From Pilatotrama ljubarskyi (lineage: Eukaryota; Basidiomycota; Agaricomycetes; Polyporales; Polyporaceae), in the NCBI GenBank assembly GCA_022385805.1, contig MU277703.1, positions 239,783-303,782 on the forward strand: 64,000 nt of DNA. Direction: 5' to 3'. The notes beneath the pieces are model-generated. The model did not search any database, had not been told where the DNA came from, and saw nothing but the letters and a program-made list of their open reading frames with translations. A program made the translations under genes and the position numbers. This document shows positions 12,032 to 23,918 of the stretch, piece by piece (position 1 is the first letter of the stretch; every line of letters begins with the position of its first letter).

Positions 12032-13639
12032 ATGTGCCAGTCAGACAGCGTGCAAGAGCTGCCAGTGACGTTCTGCCCAGAGCTGTACCTGCAGCGGCGC
12101 GGATGGGTGCTCGATATCATGCGCCGCGAGGGCATCACCGAGGTGCGAACTGCGCGTTGCCGCACTAGAAGCCCAGGGCGTGCGCCGCTAATCGAGATAT
12201 CGCATCTGTCGCTCCTTGCGTGCATACATAGGTACTCGACATCGGGTGTGGCGAGGGCGAGCTGCTCGCCTGTCTCTGCAACCCTGCGCCGTGGCTCGCA
12301 CCGCCTCCACCAGAAGTTCTCCCACCAACTCCGAGTGAAAAGGGCACCGACGATGAGCTCGCGGAGCTGCACAAAGACGTGTTGCACCCCGAGAAGATCG
12401 CGGGCCTCGACATCTCTCGCTCCGAGCTCGCGGACGCGGCGGAAGTGACGAAGCCGCCCGATCCCTGGCAGAAGAGCGGACTCTGGCATGAGCCTGTGCG
12501 ATGGGAGCCGCTCGAGGTCAAGATTTGGGAGGGCAGCCTCGCGCACGTCAACCAGGAATTCGTCGGTGTGGAATGCATTGTCTCAACGGAAGTGTACGTC
12601 TGCATACAGGTTCAATGGGAAAGCGCACGCTGACGCTTCGTGTCACAGCATAGAGCACCTACCGGACGACGTCCTGCAAGCCTTCGCCCCCATCGTCTTT
12701 GGAGCCTACCACCCGCGCATAGTCGTCCTCACCACGCCGTCATACACCTTCAACGCACGCTTCACCGCCCCCGACGCACCGCCCGGGGCCCGTTCCGGGT
12801 GGCCGGACACCACGAAGCGCACGTCGCGCATATTCAGACACCACGACCACAAGTTCGAGTGGACCGTGGAGGAGTTCACGCAGTGGTGTAATGAGGTGGC
12901 GGAGAAGTGGGGGTACGATGTCGAACTGGGCGGAGTAGGGAAAGCGCAGGAAGTCGACGAGTGGGGGCGGGACGAGGCGCTTGGTTGGGCGAGCCAGGTG
13001 GCGGCGTTCAAGCGTCGAGAAGGCGTAGAATGGGCCGAACAGAGGGCAAGGCAGGTCGCTGAACGGGGCTACCGAAGCCCGACAGGACAGCCGGAGCAGC
13101 ACAAACTACTGGCCACTCACCAGCATCTCGCCCATGAAGCCGGCCGTCGTCCACAATCCCTCCAAGCCGTCGGGGACCTCATACTGGAGCGAATGGTGCG
13201 TCTTCGGGAGACCTCCCTCTCGACGCGAGAGCTCTGGTTCCAGAACGAAGTCGCCATAGCTTGCGGTGGATGGCTAGACTGGCTCGTGCGCGCCATACAA
13301 GCCCATGACAGCCTTGCGCTTCATTCGTCATCGGGAGGATTGCCCGGCGAATGGACGATACAGCTCGACCCAGGTCTCCACCACCTCATCCCACCGGAAG
13401 CCTCGGCTTCGCCACCAGACACGGACGAGATCGCCGATCCGTGGGACCCATTCGACGAGGATCTTCCCTGGGGGGAGGACGCCAGCGAAGTTGTCATCCT
13501 GGAGCACGGGGATGAGGTTGAGGAGCGGGCTTGGGAGAGCCAGAACATCGACTGGGACAAAGGCATGCAGGACCTGGAGACTAATGCGGATTGGGGGGCA
13601 CCAGAGGGGGACTGGTCCTCCGGCAGTCAGTGGACGTAG
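12032..13639 (+). CDS. HEN1: HEN1-type small RNA 2'-O-methyltransferase
   Basis: Exons 12032-12142, 12232-12593 and 12649-13639 give 487 aa. This enzyme methylates the 2'-OH of the 3'-terminal nucleotide of small RNAs, protecting them from uridylation and decay. The SAM-binding motif VLDIGCGEGELL is followed by GLDIS. The HEN1-specific metal site is present: CIVSTEVIEHL across the second intron and FRHHDHKFEWT, the Glu/Glu/His and His ligands of the Mg-dependent class. The N-terminus begins QELPVTFCPELYLQRRGWVLDI, typical of the family. The last 130 residues are acidic and Asp/Trp-rich and not part of the catalytic core. The protein lacks the RNA-binding N-terminal domains of plant HEN1, like animal and fungal forms. 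Confidence 0.92.
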
Positions 13640-13945
13640 GGAAGACTTGACGGACGTTCTTGGATATCCTCGCAAATAAAGCTTTGACCCTTTCCGCACA
13701 CGCGTGACTTCCTGGGACATGGAACATGGTATAGACACGGGCGCTGGGGGAAACCCGAGTATAGTATACTACAGTAAAAGTCCTGGCGCACCACGACACA
13801 TTCAGCACAACATTCATTCGTACCATATGATGAGTGCGCGCACCGAATGATAAGCAGTCCCCAATGACCCTCCCGCCGCCTCGGGCTGCGCTCACTCCTC
13901 CACGAGAGACCGTCTAGGACCTGTAACATACCACCACGTTCAGCT

Positions 13946-14224
13946 TCAGACTTCTATAGCACTGAAGTACGACCACTCGCTTTCCAACGGATGCACCTGC
14001 GAAAGGAACGTGACCATCCACATCAAGTAACAGCACGCCAGGGTGAGCAGGACGCTTGTCCGTATAAGCCTGCACAGGACGGTCAGGTCTGAACGCAAGT
14101 CCGGCTCGGGTTTTCTCGCATTAGCTCACGTCTGGTTGGGGCCTTTAGGTGTCGCAAACCATCCAACACTACCAGCAAGAATAGCAAGGATGAGGATGTA
14201 GACCGTAGGCAGTGAGGAGGACAT
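13946..14224 (-). CDS. VMA9: V-type proton ATPase subunit e (small two-helix membrane protein)
   Basis: Two short exons, 14224-14130 and 14069-13946, encode 72 aa. This is easy to miss because each exon is short. Two membrane spans are visible: VYILILAILAGSVGWF and, after the intron, SVLLTLACCYLMWMVTFLSQ. Between them lies the family signature TPKGPNQT-LIRTS, and HPL follows the second span. Subunit e is a hydrophobic part of the membrane Vo sector of the vacuolar H+-ATPase and is needed for its assembly. Length and topology fit the family (70-80 aa). The intron is 60 nt with donor GTGAGC and acceptor TGTGCAG. It lies convergent with HEN1 and upstream of the ERG11 3' end on the same strand. 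Confidence 0.88.
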
Positions 14225-14504
14225 GGTGGTGGACGGTTGCAACTGGCAGCATGACGGCACCGCTCGAGACACAACGAGCGCTTACACTTGCCCGCGCGTT
14301 CGCTCGCCGTACAGTATTTCTACTCTCGACGCCAGACCATGATCTCGAAGCCCGCTCGTACGGTGGGATTGAAGCTCATCCAAGCCAACAAGACTTTCAA
14401 CGTGCGTTGCTTCTCAGGGGACATTCAAATTAAGCAAATGCATCTAGATCTAATATACTTCCGACGTCGCGGTCGTAAAGGGGTACACCACTCTACACAC
14501 ACCC

Positions 14505-16520
14505 TCACTCGAACTTCCTCCGGCGATAATAGATCTGGCACGGGTGGGGCTGAACCATCATAGACTGTAGAGACCGGTGAGTGAGACCTAGCTCCGCCAT
14601 AAGCGGCGGAATGCACTCACGGAGTAGTCAGGCTGGGGGAACGCGCCCTCAAGACGGAATTCCATCCTCCGAATGAGCGCGGAGATGACCGTGCTGATTT
14701 GCAAGTACGCGAACTACAAAGTAGTCGTCAGCGCAAAGTTCTTGAGTGCGACAGCTTAGGAGTAACTCACCTGCTCGCCGATACACCGATGACGACCGGC
14801 ACCGAAGGGCAGGTACGGGCTGACTGTGCCCTTGCTCACAAGCCCGAAGCCGAAGTCGACCTTCTGGCCATCGTCATACGCCTTGTTCGCCATAGCGGCA
14901 ACACCCTTCTCGTCGTACCACCGCGCCGGCTCCCACGTCTCCGAGTTCTCCCAGACAGCCGGGTCGAGCTGGCTGATGAGCGGCGACGCGAGGACGATGT
15001 CGCCCTTGGGCACGACGAATACCTTGTCTTCCGAGGGAGTGCCGAGAGTAGCGGGAACGGGGATGTCGGTGTGAGCCTTGCGCATGATGCTGTGGATGGG
15101 CGGGTGGAGGCGGAGCGTCTCGCGGACGACCGAGTCGAGGACCTTGAGCTCGCGGATCTCATCGTAGGTGATGTCGCGGAGGCCACCGTCGGGAGTGCCG
15201 AAGTGCTGGACCTGCTCCTTGTAGAGAGCCTCCCTGGAACGATACGGGTGAGTATAGGGTTGGGACACCTGTCTATAAATCACACGTACTGGATGTCGGG
15301 GCGGTCGGCGAGGTGAAGCATGGTCCAAGCTAGGGACGAGGAACTCGTGTGCTGACCGGCCATGAGCAGAGCGATCAGGATGTGCGCAATTTCGTGGTCG
15401 CGGAGAGGAGTGCCGTCACGATAGCGCTGCTTCATCAGAGACTGGATGACATCGTCTTCCTGGTCCTGCTCGGGGGGTCAGTACGACTGCGTGATCACAT
15501 TGCAGGTGTGAAAACCAACCTGGGAAGGGCTGTCGCGGCGCTTGCTGATAATGGACTGGTAGAACGTGCTCATCTTGGCGTGTGCGGCGTCCCTCTTGCG
15601 GTAACTCGGGAGAGGGAGACCGGGAATCATCCAGTGCAAGGGTGTGAAGCCGTGGTCGAGGTCCGAGTAGACCTGAGCGTAGTCCTTGGTCAAGCTCTCA
15701 CGGATCTCACGACCCTGGAGGGTCCGGGACGCAGTCAAGATGGTGATCTCAGAGAAGGTCTTCAGCACGGGGAACGAGCCCCACTCGTTGATGTCGTTCA
15801 TCTGGTAGGTCTTGAAAGCGGGGTCGGTGTTCAGGTAGTCCCTGACCTCGTCCTCGATCATTCCTACGTAGGCACGGAACTTGTCTATGGAGAGCGACAC
15901 CTTGACGAACCGCTTTTGCTCCATGAACTTCTCGTTAGGGCAGTCATACACGACATCCTTGCCGAAAATTGGCGTCGTCAAGGGCTGGAAAAGCGCATGA
16001 GTGAAGAACGTGGATAACACAAGCAGCGACTTACAGAGTACACGTCCTCCGCAGCGAGTTGACTGTGCTTGCCTCCGAGAACGAAGTCGTTGCCTTGAGG
16101 TCCCAGCGTGACGGTGACGCGCCTACCCAAGAGGATGAAAGTGAAGACGTTGCCATACTGGAGAAGCAAAAACTGTGTCAACTCAAGGCAAGAACAGCCT
16201 TGCGTGCAACACGGACCTTTTCTCTGCATTCGCGGAAGAATGCGACGGGGTCGCGACCGTAGGCGGGGGCAGAGCCTAGGAACGGAATCCAGTGCCAGAC
16301 GAGCGGGGGTTGCGACTTGTCGCGGGGTAACTTTTCATGGCGTTAGGACCGACAAAGCCTAAGCTCAAAGCGCACTCACCAGTTGCCAAAGTACGTTTAG
16401 TACAATGGAAATCAAGGGTATATTGATCAGCGCCAGCAAGAGCAGCCTGGGATTTGACGGCCACTCGAGCTGCGTGAGTGTGCCCGTCCAGGGCTCCGTG
16501 AATGTAACGTTTGCCGACAT
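14505..16520 (-). CDS. ERG11: Lanosterol 14-alpha-demethylase (CYP51)
   Basis: Eight exons: 16520-16380, 16330-16217, 16157-16035, 15984-15520, 15465-15290, 15233-14771, 14713-14621 and 14564-14505, giving 544 aa. The enzyme removes the 14-alpha methyl group of lanosterol/eburicol in the ER for ergosterol synthesis and is the azole target. Family signatures: an N-terminal membrane anchor (LLLALINIPLISIVLNVLW), WIPFLGSAPAYGRDPVAFF, YDCPNEKFMEQKRFVK, FRAYVGMIE, I-helix LLMAGQHTSSSSLAW, ExxR in VVRETLRLHPPIHS, heme loop PFGAGRHRCIGEQ, and C-terminal PHPCQIYYRRRKFE. The start chosen gives MSANVTF, the usual fungal length. Introns are 49-59 nt. All core residues are intact, so it should be active. 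Confidence 0.97.
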
Positions 16521-16995
16521 GACGCCTGGTGAGCTGCGGAGGGATGCCCAGCAGGAGGAGATGACGGAGAGGAGGAGGAAGAGGCGGACGGGGATGGCGG
16601 TGGGAGCCAGTGGGGACGGGAAGATATACAAATTGGCGCGGGATATTCACGCGTCCATCGAACCATTCCCACTTTCCGCATCAGGCGCTCGCGTCGCCGC
16701 TTTTGGATCCAGGTCTCTCTAGTCCTCCGCCCTCCTGCTCCTCGCCATCGAGGCCCTCTCGCTCACTAGACTCGTCAGATTGTAGCTGCCAAATGGGCGA
16801 GGACGCGTTTGTGTAGCTCTTCGTCGCCGGCGATTATTCCTGACCAGTACACAACGAGTAGCGCCGTGTGTGTCATGGGCGTCCTCAGTGTACGGTACTC
16901 TACAGTATAAACACAAAGGTTTGAACCTCACCAGTACCTTCGGACCTCGTTGTGCTCGAGCCTTCAAGTTGGGAATCCACCTGCCTGGCATTCAT

Positions 16996-17397
16996 ATGCA
17001 TGTCTGCCAGCTGGTAGGTACTATGATTGATTCTTACGCGTCGTAAACTCATACAGCAATACCGTCATGCACTGGCCGATCAGTTAGAACTGGTGAGTAG
17101 AGTCTGGTGCGGTTCCATATTCTAGGCGCAAAGCTCACTGCAGCCACGTTTTCAGTCCGAGCAGGCAGTGCCGACGCACCCGGATTCTAAGTCCCAACCC
17201 CCTGTACACGGGCCTTCAGGGACCGCCAACTTGCCTGGTCACACACCTCCACTTGAAACGTGCGCGCCCATGGTGTCTTGTGCACTTACTAATACCATTG
17301 GAATCCTGTGTAGATTCAGAGCGGCCGGCGCCCCGCCTCGTACCCGACGCGTCCTGAGCCTTTTGTCCCTTGCGCGTCCCCCGCGTCCCTGCGATAG
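16996..17397 (+). CDS. Candidate small four-exon gene, unknown
   Basis: I do not recognise this product. Exons 16996-17013, 17057-17092, 17156-17272 and 17314-17397 would give 84 aa, all junctions in phase 0. Splice signals are good: GTAGGT to ATACAG; GTGAGT to TTTTCAG; GTGTCT to TGTGTAG with a TACTAAT branch site 21 nt before the acceptor. A TATAAA lies at about 16900, near 95 bases upstream of the ATG. The peptide is Pro/Ser/His-rich (MHVCQLQYRHALADQLEL, then SEQAVPTHPDS) with no known domain. Two introns (43 and 41 nt) are short. It could instead be spliced non-coding or leader RNA belonging to the promoter region between ERG11 and the ADH gene. Confidence 0.25.
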
Positions 17398-17572
17398 CTA
17401 ACTCCATCCGTGCTACCGGAGAATGTCTCATGCGATGAAGCTGTTCGTCGGGCGCGCTGAAGTTGAGCTCGGGGCGTCGCGCGCAGGATATGTCCAGCGC
17501 AAAAATCAAGACATAGCGGGCCCTGGCTCAGAGCTACCGAGACGGCGCGAGGGGGTGAGCGTGCTGGAGATG

Positions 17573-17580
17573 TATAAAAA
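17573..17580 (+). promoter_or_regulatory. TATA box of the alcohol dehydrogenase gene
   Basis: TATAAAAA lies 94 bases upstream of the ATG at 17667. A pyrimidine/CA-rich leader follows (CCTCAACCTCTACACAAG), a typical arrangement for a strongly inducible fungal gene. The plus-strand gene diverges from ERG11. Confidence 0.7.
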
Positions 17581-17666
17581 GGCCCCTACACAACCGCCAT
17601 GGTTCCCAACCTACCAGAGACCCTCGCAAACCCACCTCAACCTCTACACAAGCCCGACAGATCAAG

Positions 17667-19118
17667 ATGACCTCCACCATGAAGGCCGCAGTATACCACC
17701 CCGGGAACAACGAGCTCGTGCTCGAAGACGTGCCCGTCCCGACTCCCGGCCCGAAGGAGGTGCTCGTCAAGATCGCCGCCTCCGGGGTCTGCCACTCGGA
17801 TACCTTCCTCCTCTCCGCCGCCATACCCGACAACCGCTCCTACATCCTCGGACACGAGAATGTCGGCTATGCCGTGCAGTATGTTTCCCTGTTCTCCCAT
17901 TTGTGACTGCGCCGTGCTGAAGATCAGCGCAGGATTGGATGTGAGGTAGAGGGCATCGTCAAGGGCGGGCTATACGCAATCCATGACCTCGTACCCTGCG
18001 TCGCGATGAACAACCTACCCCCGGCTTTGAACAGCATTGGTATCGGCCGGGACGGCGGCTACGCCGAGTATATTGTCGTCAATGCCGAGGAGCTCGTCCC
18101 GGTGGTAAGCCTCCACTAGCCAGGGGGCTGATGCCGTGGATCATTGAGCTCACTTATTTTGTAGCCAGACGGTCTCGCCCCCGAAGTCGCCGCAGTCGCC
18201 TCCGACGCCCTCCTCACGGCCTACAATGCCGTCCACAACGTCGCCCAGGTAAGCCGGCCAAGATATGCGCCCTCCCCCTGGCTGAGACTGACACATGGCT
18301 GGAGCTCGGCCCAGGGACCACCAAGCGCGTTCTGATCTACGGCGTGGGCGGACTCGGACACCTCGCCGTGCAGCTCGCCAAGTATTTCGGAGCCACCGTT
18401 TATGCCTGCGACTACAAGCCTGCCGCTCGCGACCTCGCAGTCTCCCTCGGGGCCGAGAGGGCGCTCGACACGTTGGAGCTGACGAACGAGACTGCCGCGG
18501 GGACGTTCACGGTCGACGTGGTGATCGATTTCGTATCGAACGAGCAGTGTAGGTGGTCGCGGATCGGTTTGCAGTCTCAGGCTGACCCGTGAAACCTCTG
18601 CCGGACGGTAGCGTTCACGCTCGGGAAAGCGGCGGTAAAGGGCGATGCATTCGATGCTACTGCCCCGACTGGCCTCATCGTCCTGGTAGGTCCTCGACTA
18701 CACTCATGCTAATGCGTGGTGCTCACACGCAACCTATCCGCAGGTCGGGTTCACAGCTGACCAGCTGCCTCTGAGCTCTCTGGACCTTATCCTCTACCGG
18801 ACGAATGGTACGCCTTTGACCTCCTAGATACTGTGGATGTGTACCGACCGCTCACCGCTTGCCGTTCCACATAGTCTTGTCTGTGCTCTACGGAACGATC
18901 GACGACATGAAGACCTGCTTGGACTTGCTCGCGAAGGTGCGATTTCTTCATACCTTCCGCGGGTACCACGTAACCGATGTCCTGACGCGGGGTCACAGGG
19001 AATCGTGAAGCCTGTTGTCACCACCGAGCCTCTCGCGAATGTCAATAAGGTCCTCGACGAGCTGAAGGCCAGCGAAGTCACTGGTCGCAAGGTCATCATT
19101 CCCAGCCTCGCCAATTGA
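17667..19118 (+). CDS. Zinc-dependent alcohol dehydrogenase (MDR superfamily)
   Basis: Exons 17667-17878, 17933-18104, 18165-18248, 18305-18548, 18612-18685, 18744-18807, 18875-18936 and 18999-19118 give 343 aa. It is an NAD(P)-dependent, GroES-like medium-chain dehydrogenase, probably cytosolic. The catalytic zinc site shows as GVCHSDTF and LGHENVG, with a later cysteine in LVPCVA. The Rossmann motif is VLIYGVGGLGHLAVQLAKYFGA, split by no intron. The four-cysteine structural zinc lobe is absent; in its place stands GLYAIHDLVPC, as in a fungal ADH subgroup. Substrate cannot be read from sequence; secondary-alcohol or aldehyde reduction in degradation or stress metabolism is plausible. The acceptor of intron 1 is the least certain junction. 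Confidence 0.85.
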
Positions 19119-19278
19119 ATCACACGCCCGTGCCAACTCAGGTCAATAATCGCGAGTGGAGCATGAAGTAGTGTATTATGACTATGATACAGTTCCTTTT
19201 AGTAGCGCACCGGTACGACGGTACGGTGCAAGTGTAGTGTGATGTAATATAGGTCTACATCTATCCACGATGGCCCTA

Positions 19279-22222
19279 TCAACGCAGCAGCACGTCGATC
19301 GAAGAGCGCTCCCCCAGCCTGATCTCCTTGATCCTGACGCCGAGCTCGTCTCCAGGACTTATCCCCGAGTCCTGCGCGAGCTGCACGAGTGTCGCCTTGA
19401 GCGCCAACTCGGGCACGTACACCGCGCAATTCTGCTCCTTCAGCCGCGTGTTCACCTGCGGCCTCGTCAACGGCCGCGCCGTCAGGTTGCGCAGCGGGTC
19501 GTGCTCTCGCTGGGCCGCCGCCGCGTCCTCTGACCAGCGCGTCAGGAAGAGGTGCGCCCAGTAGTCGACCTGGAGCCGCTCCGTCCGCGTGGCGTAGAGC
19601 TCCCGCGTCTCGAGTTCCTCGCCGAAGCGCGCGAGCCAGTCCTCTTGGAAGAGCACCGGGGATGCCTTGTCGCCCGCTTCGGCAAGCAGCGCGTGCTTGA
19701 TCTGCCAGTGCGCGAAGATGTCTCCGAACCGGCGCAGCGGCGAGGTGACCTTCATGTAGCCCTCGCCCTCGGGCACGCCGAGCAGCGAGTGCGGACCTGG
19801 GGTGGTGGTGTACCGCCCGGACGGCGCGGTGACGAGGAAGCGGAAACTGTCGTAGTAGTCGACGTTGCCCTCCTCGTCCCGCGTCGCTAGCAACGCCTCG
19901 ACGCTACCGAGGCGCTCGCTGCGCATGGGGCCGACGGTGCGGCGGAGAGCGGGAATGCCACGATCGCGGAAGAACATGGACGCGACACGGCCGCCGGCCT
20001 TCATACACTCCGAGATGATGCGACGTGCGCCGAGCTCCAATGTGTGACGGATGCCGTAGGTGAAGTCTGGGAACCCGCGGAACGCAAAGGGTGTCAGGGA
20101 GCTCGTCCCCATGAGCTCTTCGGGGAGTGGACGAGGGTTGACGGTCAGCGCAGGCTGGGGAAGCGCAAGAGTGACTGCGCCTGCCCGAACGCGCGCATAG
20201 ACCATCTTTTTCGTCACGTCCTCCAACAGGCGGAGGTCCTCGAGGGTGGCAGGGTCGAGGACAGGTCTCTCACGTTGCACGGCTGGAGGTTTGTGACCGA
20301 ACGGGTATCTCGTCTCCACCCTCGGAAGGTTGAGCGCTTCGTCGATCACGTCGTACTGGATCTTCCGCGCCTTGCGGATGACGGCTGGCCGTACCTTGTA
20401 GTCCACGATCTCGCCCGCAGAGTTGATCTTGGCGCTGAACGTCATGACTTTGTCCGGCTCTTCCGGGTGGTGTGCAAGACTGTACTGATGGAAGCCGGCG
20501 TCGCGAGGCAGCATAGGGATTGTGCGGTCTAGCAGGTACCGGGAGCTCCCCATGCGGAACGCCTCTTGTGCGAGTCGGTGAGTCGGTGGAAGGAGGGTGC
20601 TTGGGTCCGCGACGTGGACATGTAGCCAGTGATGGTCGGGGTCGGAAGGGATCCTCTCTATCGATACGCCGTCATCGAGCTCCTCGGCGCCCCAATCGTC
20701 CACAACATAGACGGGCATGTCGCCGAAATCGTGGCGCAGATGATCCACGACGTCGCGAGAGTAGAAGTCATCCGGGCCGAGCGGGTCGGGCAGGATGGGC
20801 GTGGATATAACCGACTCGACTATGGTAGGCTGGGGCTCCTCGTGCGGCGCAGGGTCGCGAGTGACGGTCTCTTGCCACGGAGCAAGGACGCCAAGGTCCA
20901 ACAGCAAGCGGTGGACGGACGTGTCATCGTAGATATCCAAGTCGTACAAGCCGATCTTCTTGAGGAGCTGCGAGAACGGAACCGCGTACGGGTCTTCTTG
21001 TATATGCCGCGTGGCCCGAAGAGACGCGTGAAGGAAGCGGATGATCTGCATGTCCGTTTCCGTCAATTCGACGTCCCGGGCAGGATGGCGGGAAGGCGGT
21101 TCATTGGCAGTCTCCTGCGTTCGCCGTCTCTGGGCGATAGCGATCGCGCGTGCCTTCTCTGCGAAAGAGTCGAGCGCGGGATCACCCTCAAGAGTCATCT
21201 TCTGCACGGCCTGGATGACCTCGACGTCATCCCGAGGGCGAATCCAGAACCGTTGCTTCGTCAAGAAACGCCGCAGCTCCGCCAGGAAGTACAAGCCGTT
21301 GTCCATCAGGTACGTCTGCGTGGCAAGGAGCTTCATGGGAGTGATGGGCTGCCCGTCCGAGAGGACCGCCGCAGCTTCTTGAATGGTCACAGTCTTCCAC
21401 GTTTTGTGATCGGGATGGCACACCATGTCGTAGAACTTGAGGAGACGCGCCCTCTGGGAGATGTGGTGCAGGTCGGTCTCCAAACGCATCTGGAAGTCCC
21501 GCAGACGTTTGACGACCTCCACCCTCGCCTCCATTTCTTGCTCGGAGGTCGCGACCTCGAACATGCCGCAGGCCTCCGCCAAGTCCTTGCTGACGAAGTT
21601 GGGGATCTGGAACTGTACATCATGCTCGTAGTGAGGCCAGATCTCCCCGCGGTCGGTGAGGGTATAGACGGTCCAGACACGGTTGAGGAGCAACGTGAAG
21701 AGCACGACACCCAGGGAGCGGACGGTATTCCTATACAAGTAAAATCAAATGAGCGATGGAATGGTCACAGACGCACGTTGATACGCACCTCCGGACTTCC
21801 ACAAAAGACCCGGAAGGAAACCGTTGTGAGATGTCGCTGTAGGCATCCAGGTCGGTGCTTACGCCGAGACTCTCTTCCTCGGCTGGCACTTCTTCGGCCT
21901 GGAACGCGAGCTTTTCCATCGACAGCGGCTCAGCAAGCGGGTGTGCAAGCGCTTTCGAGGAGGCTCCTCTTCCCTTCTTCACGGAGTGGGGAGATTTGCT
22001 CAGCAGCTGTGCGCACGCTTCTGGAGATATGACGTCCTGCAGCATCTTGGCGACGCCGTTGACCTTGACGGCGCGCGACCCAAGTGCAATATCCTCCGTC
22101 TTCTGGATGAGCGCGTCCATGCGCGAGCGCGGTGGTTTAGCGACCTTGCTCTTGTACCAGCGGACGGACTGGCGGAAACCCGCCGAGACGTCGGGGAGTC
22201 GTGGCAGAGCGTGCCTATGCAT
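19279..22222 (-). CDS. DSS1: Mitochondrial RNB-family 3'-5' exoribonuclease (Dss1/CYT-4 type)
   Basis: Exons 22222-21789 and 21730-19279 give 961 aa, with a 58-nt intron. The start is the ATG encoding MHRHALPRLP; the open frame continues to a TTG five codons upstream, which I reject. The N-terminus (HRHALPRLPDVSAGFRQSV, RWYKSKVAKPPRSR) is a good mitochondrial presequence. The RNB catalytic core is clear: VYVVDDWGAEELDDGVSIE with the acidic cluster, HVHVADPSTLLPPTHRLAQE, RYLLDRTIPMLPRD, HYSL-like HQYSLAHHPEEP, and late motif KVTSPLRRFGDIFAHWQIK. This enzyme is the nuclease of the fungal mitochondrial degradosome, working with the Suv3 helicase to turn over RNA and introns. Length fits the family. 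Confidence 0.88.
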
Positions 22223-22563
22223 GACGGCGGAGAGCAAGAGGTACTGTTCTCAGACAAGGGTGTGTCTGTGCACGCAAATGCCCGGGAGAAGGAGGAGAAA
22301 GGGAAGTCGACGAGGCAGAGACCGCCGCAGGAGTGCTGCAGCGTCGAGTCGCAGGGCGGAGGAGTGCACCGGCGGGCGCTAACGAAGCCAGCCCAAAAAC
22401 CGGCGCTTCACGCTCCCCGATCACTGCAGATCTCAGATCCGCCCCTCGATCACTGAAAGTTGTCGCGCTCGCGCAGACTCGCGCAGGTCTGGAGGAATCC
22501 GAACACAGCTGTAAGCCGTCTCTTTAAACGTCGTCATCTCCACACCTCCTTGTTCTCGTCGAG

Positions 22564-23748
22564 ATGTTCAAACGCGTCGCGAAGCACATACGAAAGAAGG
22601 AGCGCGAGGAGGAGCTCGGGCTGGACGGAGACATGAAGGAGATGCTCGGCATGAACGACGTCGACTCGGACTCGGACTCTTCCTCGTCCGACTCTGACGA
22701 GGACGGTTCCGACGAAGAAATCCCTACTCGTGATGGTGCATTTGCAGGAGCGGACGATAGCGAGGACGAAGAGGAAGAGTCAGGAAGCGGCGAGGAGGGC
22801 GCGGGAGAGTTGGAAGAGGACGACGACGAAAGCGACGGCGAGGGCTCGGGCGAGGATGGCGAGATGGAAGGGCTCGACGAGGAAGACGAGTCCGAAGAAG
22901 GGGACGAGGACGAACCACCGCTCTCCGTCTCAGAAGCCCTCCAAAATCCGCTATACCTCGTCTCGCTCGAGCCCGAAGTCAAAGCCTGCATAGTCTGCCC
23001 CGGAAAGCTCATCAAGAACCCCATAATGGCAGAAGTGCACCTGAAGTCCAATGTAAGCCGTTTCTCCCCGCATGCCCTGGTCCCGTTTGCGGAACGCTTG
23101 CTGACCGTGGACGGAGGGTACAGGCGCACACTCGGCGATTCGGCCGCCTTAGGGAGACCGCGATGAACGTCGACGCGGACACGGACGTGCGCCAGGTCGT
23201 CAGGGCGGCACTCACACCGCAAACCCCGCGGCCTACGGGGGCCATGTCGAAACGTGCGCAGAAGAAGGTACGATGCGTCGTCGTGCATGTGATACACGAG
23301 GAACATATGAGCTGAACGTCCGTCCCTGTAGAAAGCGAAGCTGGAGGCTATCAAGGCCAAGCGCGCGAAGCAGAAAATCATGAAGGCGAAAGCCAAGGCG
23401 CGTAAAGAGGCGAAGGCGAAGGCCGCCGCATCTGAGAATGGGGCGAGTGGCGACGAGGCTGAGACGCCATCTCCGAGGAAGCCGCCTGCGGCCAAGAAGC
23501 GGAAAGTGCAGAAGGACGAGGAGGAGGAGGCACTAAAGGTCACCGCGAAGAAGCGAAAGGTGAAGCCCGCTGAAAGCAAGGTCGAGCCGCCTCCAAAACC
23601 AGCGAAACAGCCGAAGGCATCGTTAGATGATACGGCTCAGGTCAAGGCTCCTACACCCACGCCCGCAAAGCCCTCAGCGAAGGTCAGCAGAAGGCCCACA
23701 GAAGGCCTCAAGACGAAGAAGAGGCGGCGTAGCGCAGTCGCTTCATAG
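22564..23748 (+). CDS. Acidic/basic nucleolar protein with a U1-type C2H2 zinc finger
   Basis: Exons 22564-23052, 23124-23267 and 23332-23748 give 349 aa. The N-terminal 110 residues are extremely Asp/Glu/Ser-rich. One compact fold follows: ACIVCPGKLIKNPIMAEVHL then KSN-AHTRRF, i.e. C-x2-C followed by H-x5-H, the spacing of U1-like C2H2 fingers, interrupted by intron 1 before the last His. The C-terminal 140 residues are lysine-rich (KKAKLEAIKAKRAKQKIMK, later TKKRRRSAVAS) and carry nuclear/nucleolar targeting signals. The domain order resembles uncharacterised fungal ribosome-biogenesis proteins. I infer a nucleolar role but cannot name an orthologue. It diverges from the RNB nuclease gene. 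Confidence 0.75.
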
Positions 23749-23918
23749 CAAGGATTCGGAGGGATTACGAATACTCTATAGCAGCGAGTAATGTCCATGC
23801 AGATACATTCCACCGGTAAACAAGAGACTAAGGAGCGGACGAGCGCGACGATGCAACATAAGATAGGAAAGCGTATAAAGACGCGCGGGCGCAGGCACGA
23901 ACAGGAAAGGGATCTCAG

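Noticed and set aside
20629..22032. Long open frame of 467 codons on the plus strand
   Set aside because: It is antisense to the RNB exoribonuclease gene and its sequence is the complement-frame shadow of that protein; no motif of its own.
22223..22237. Upstream start for the RNB nuclease
   Set aside because: The frame extends only to a TTG codon; the first ATG (22222) gives a good mitochondrial presequence.
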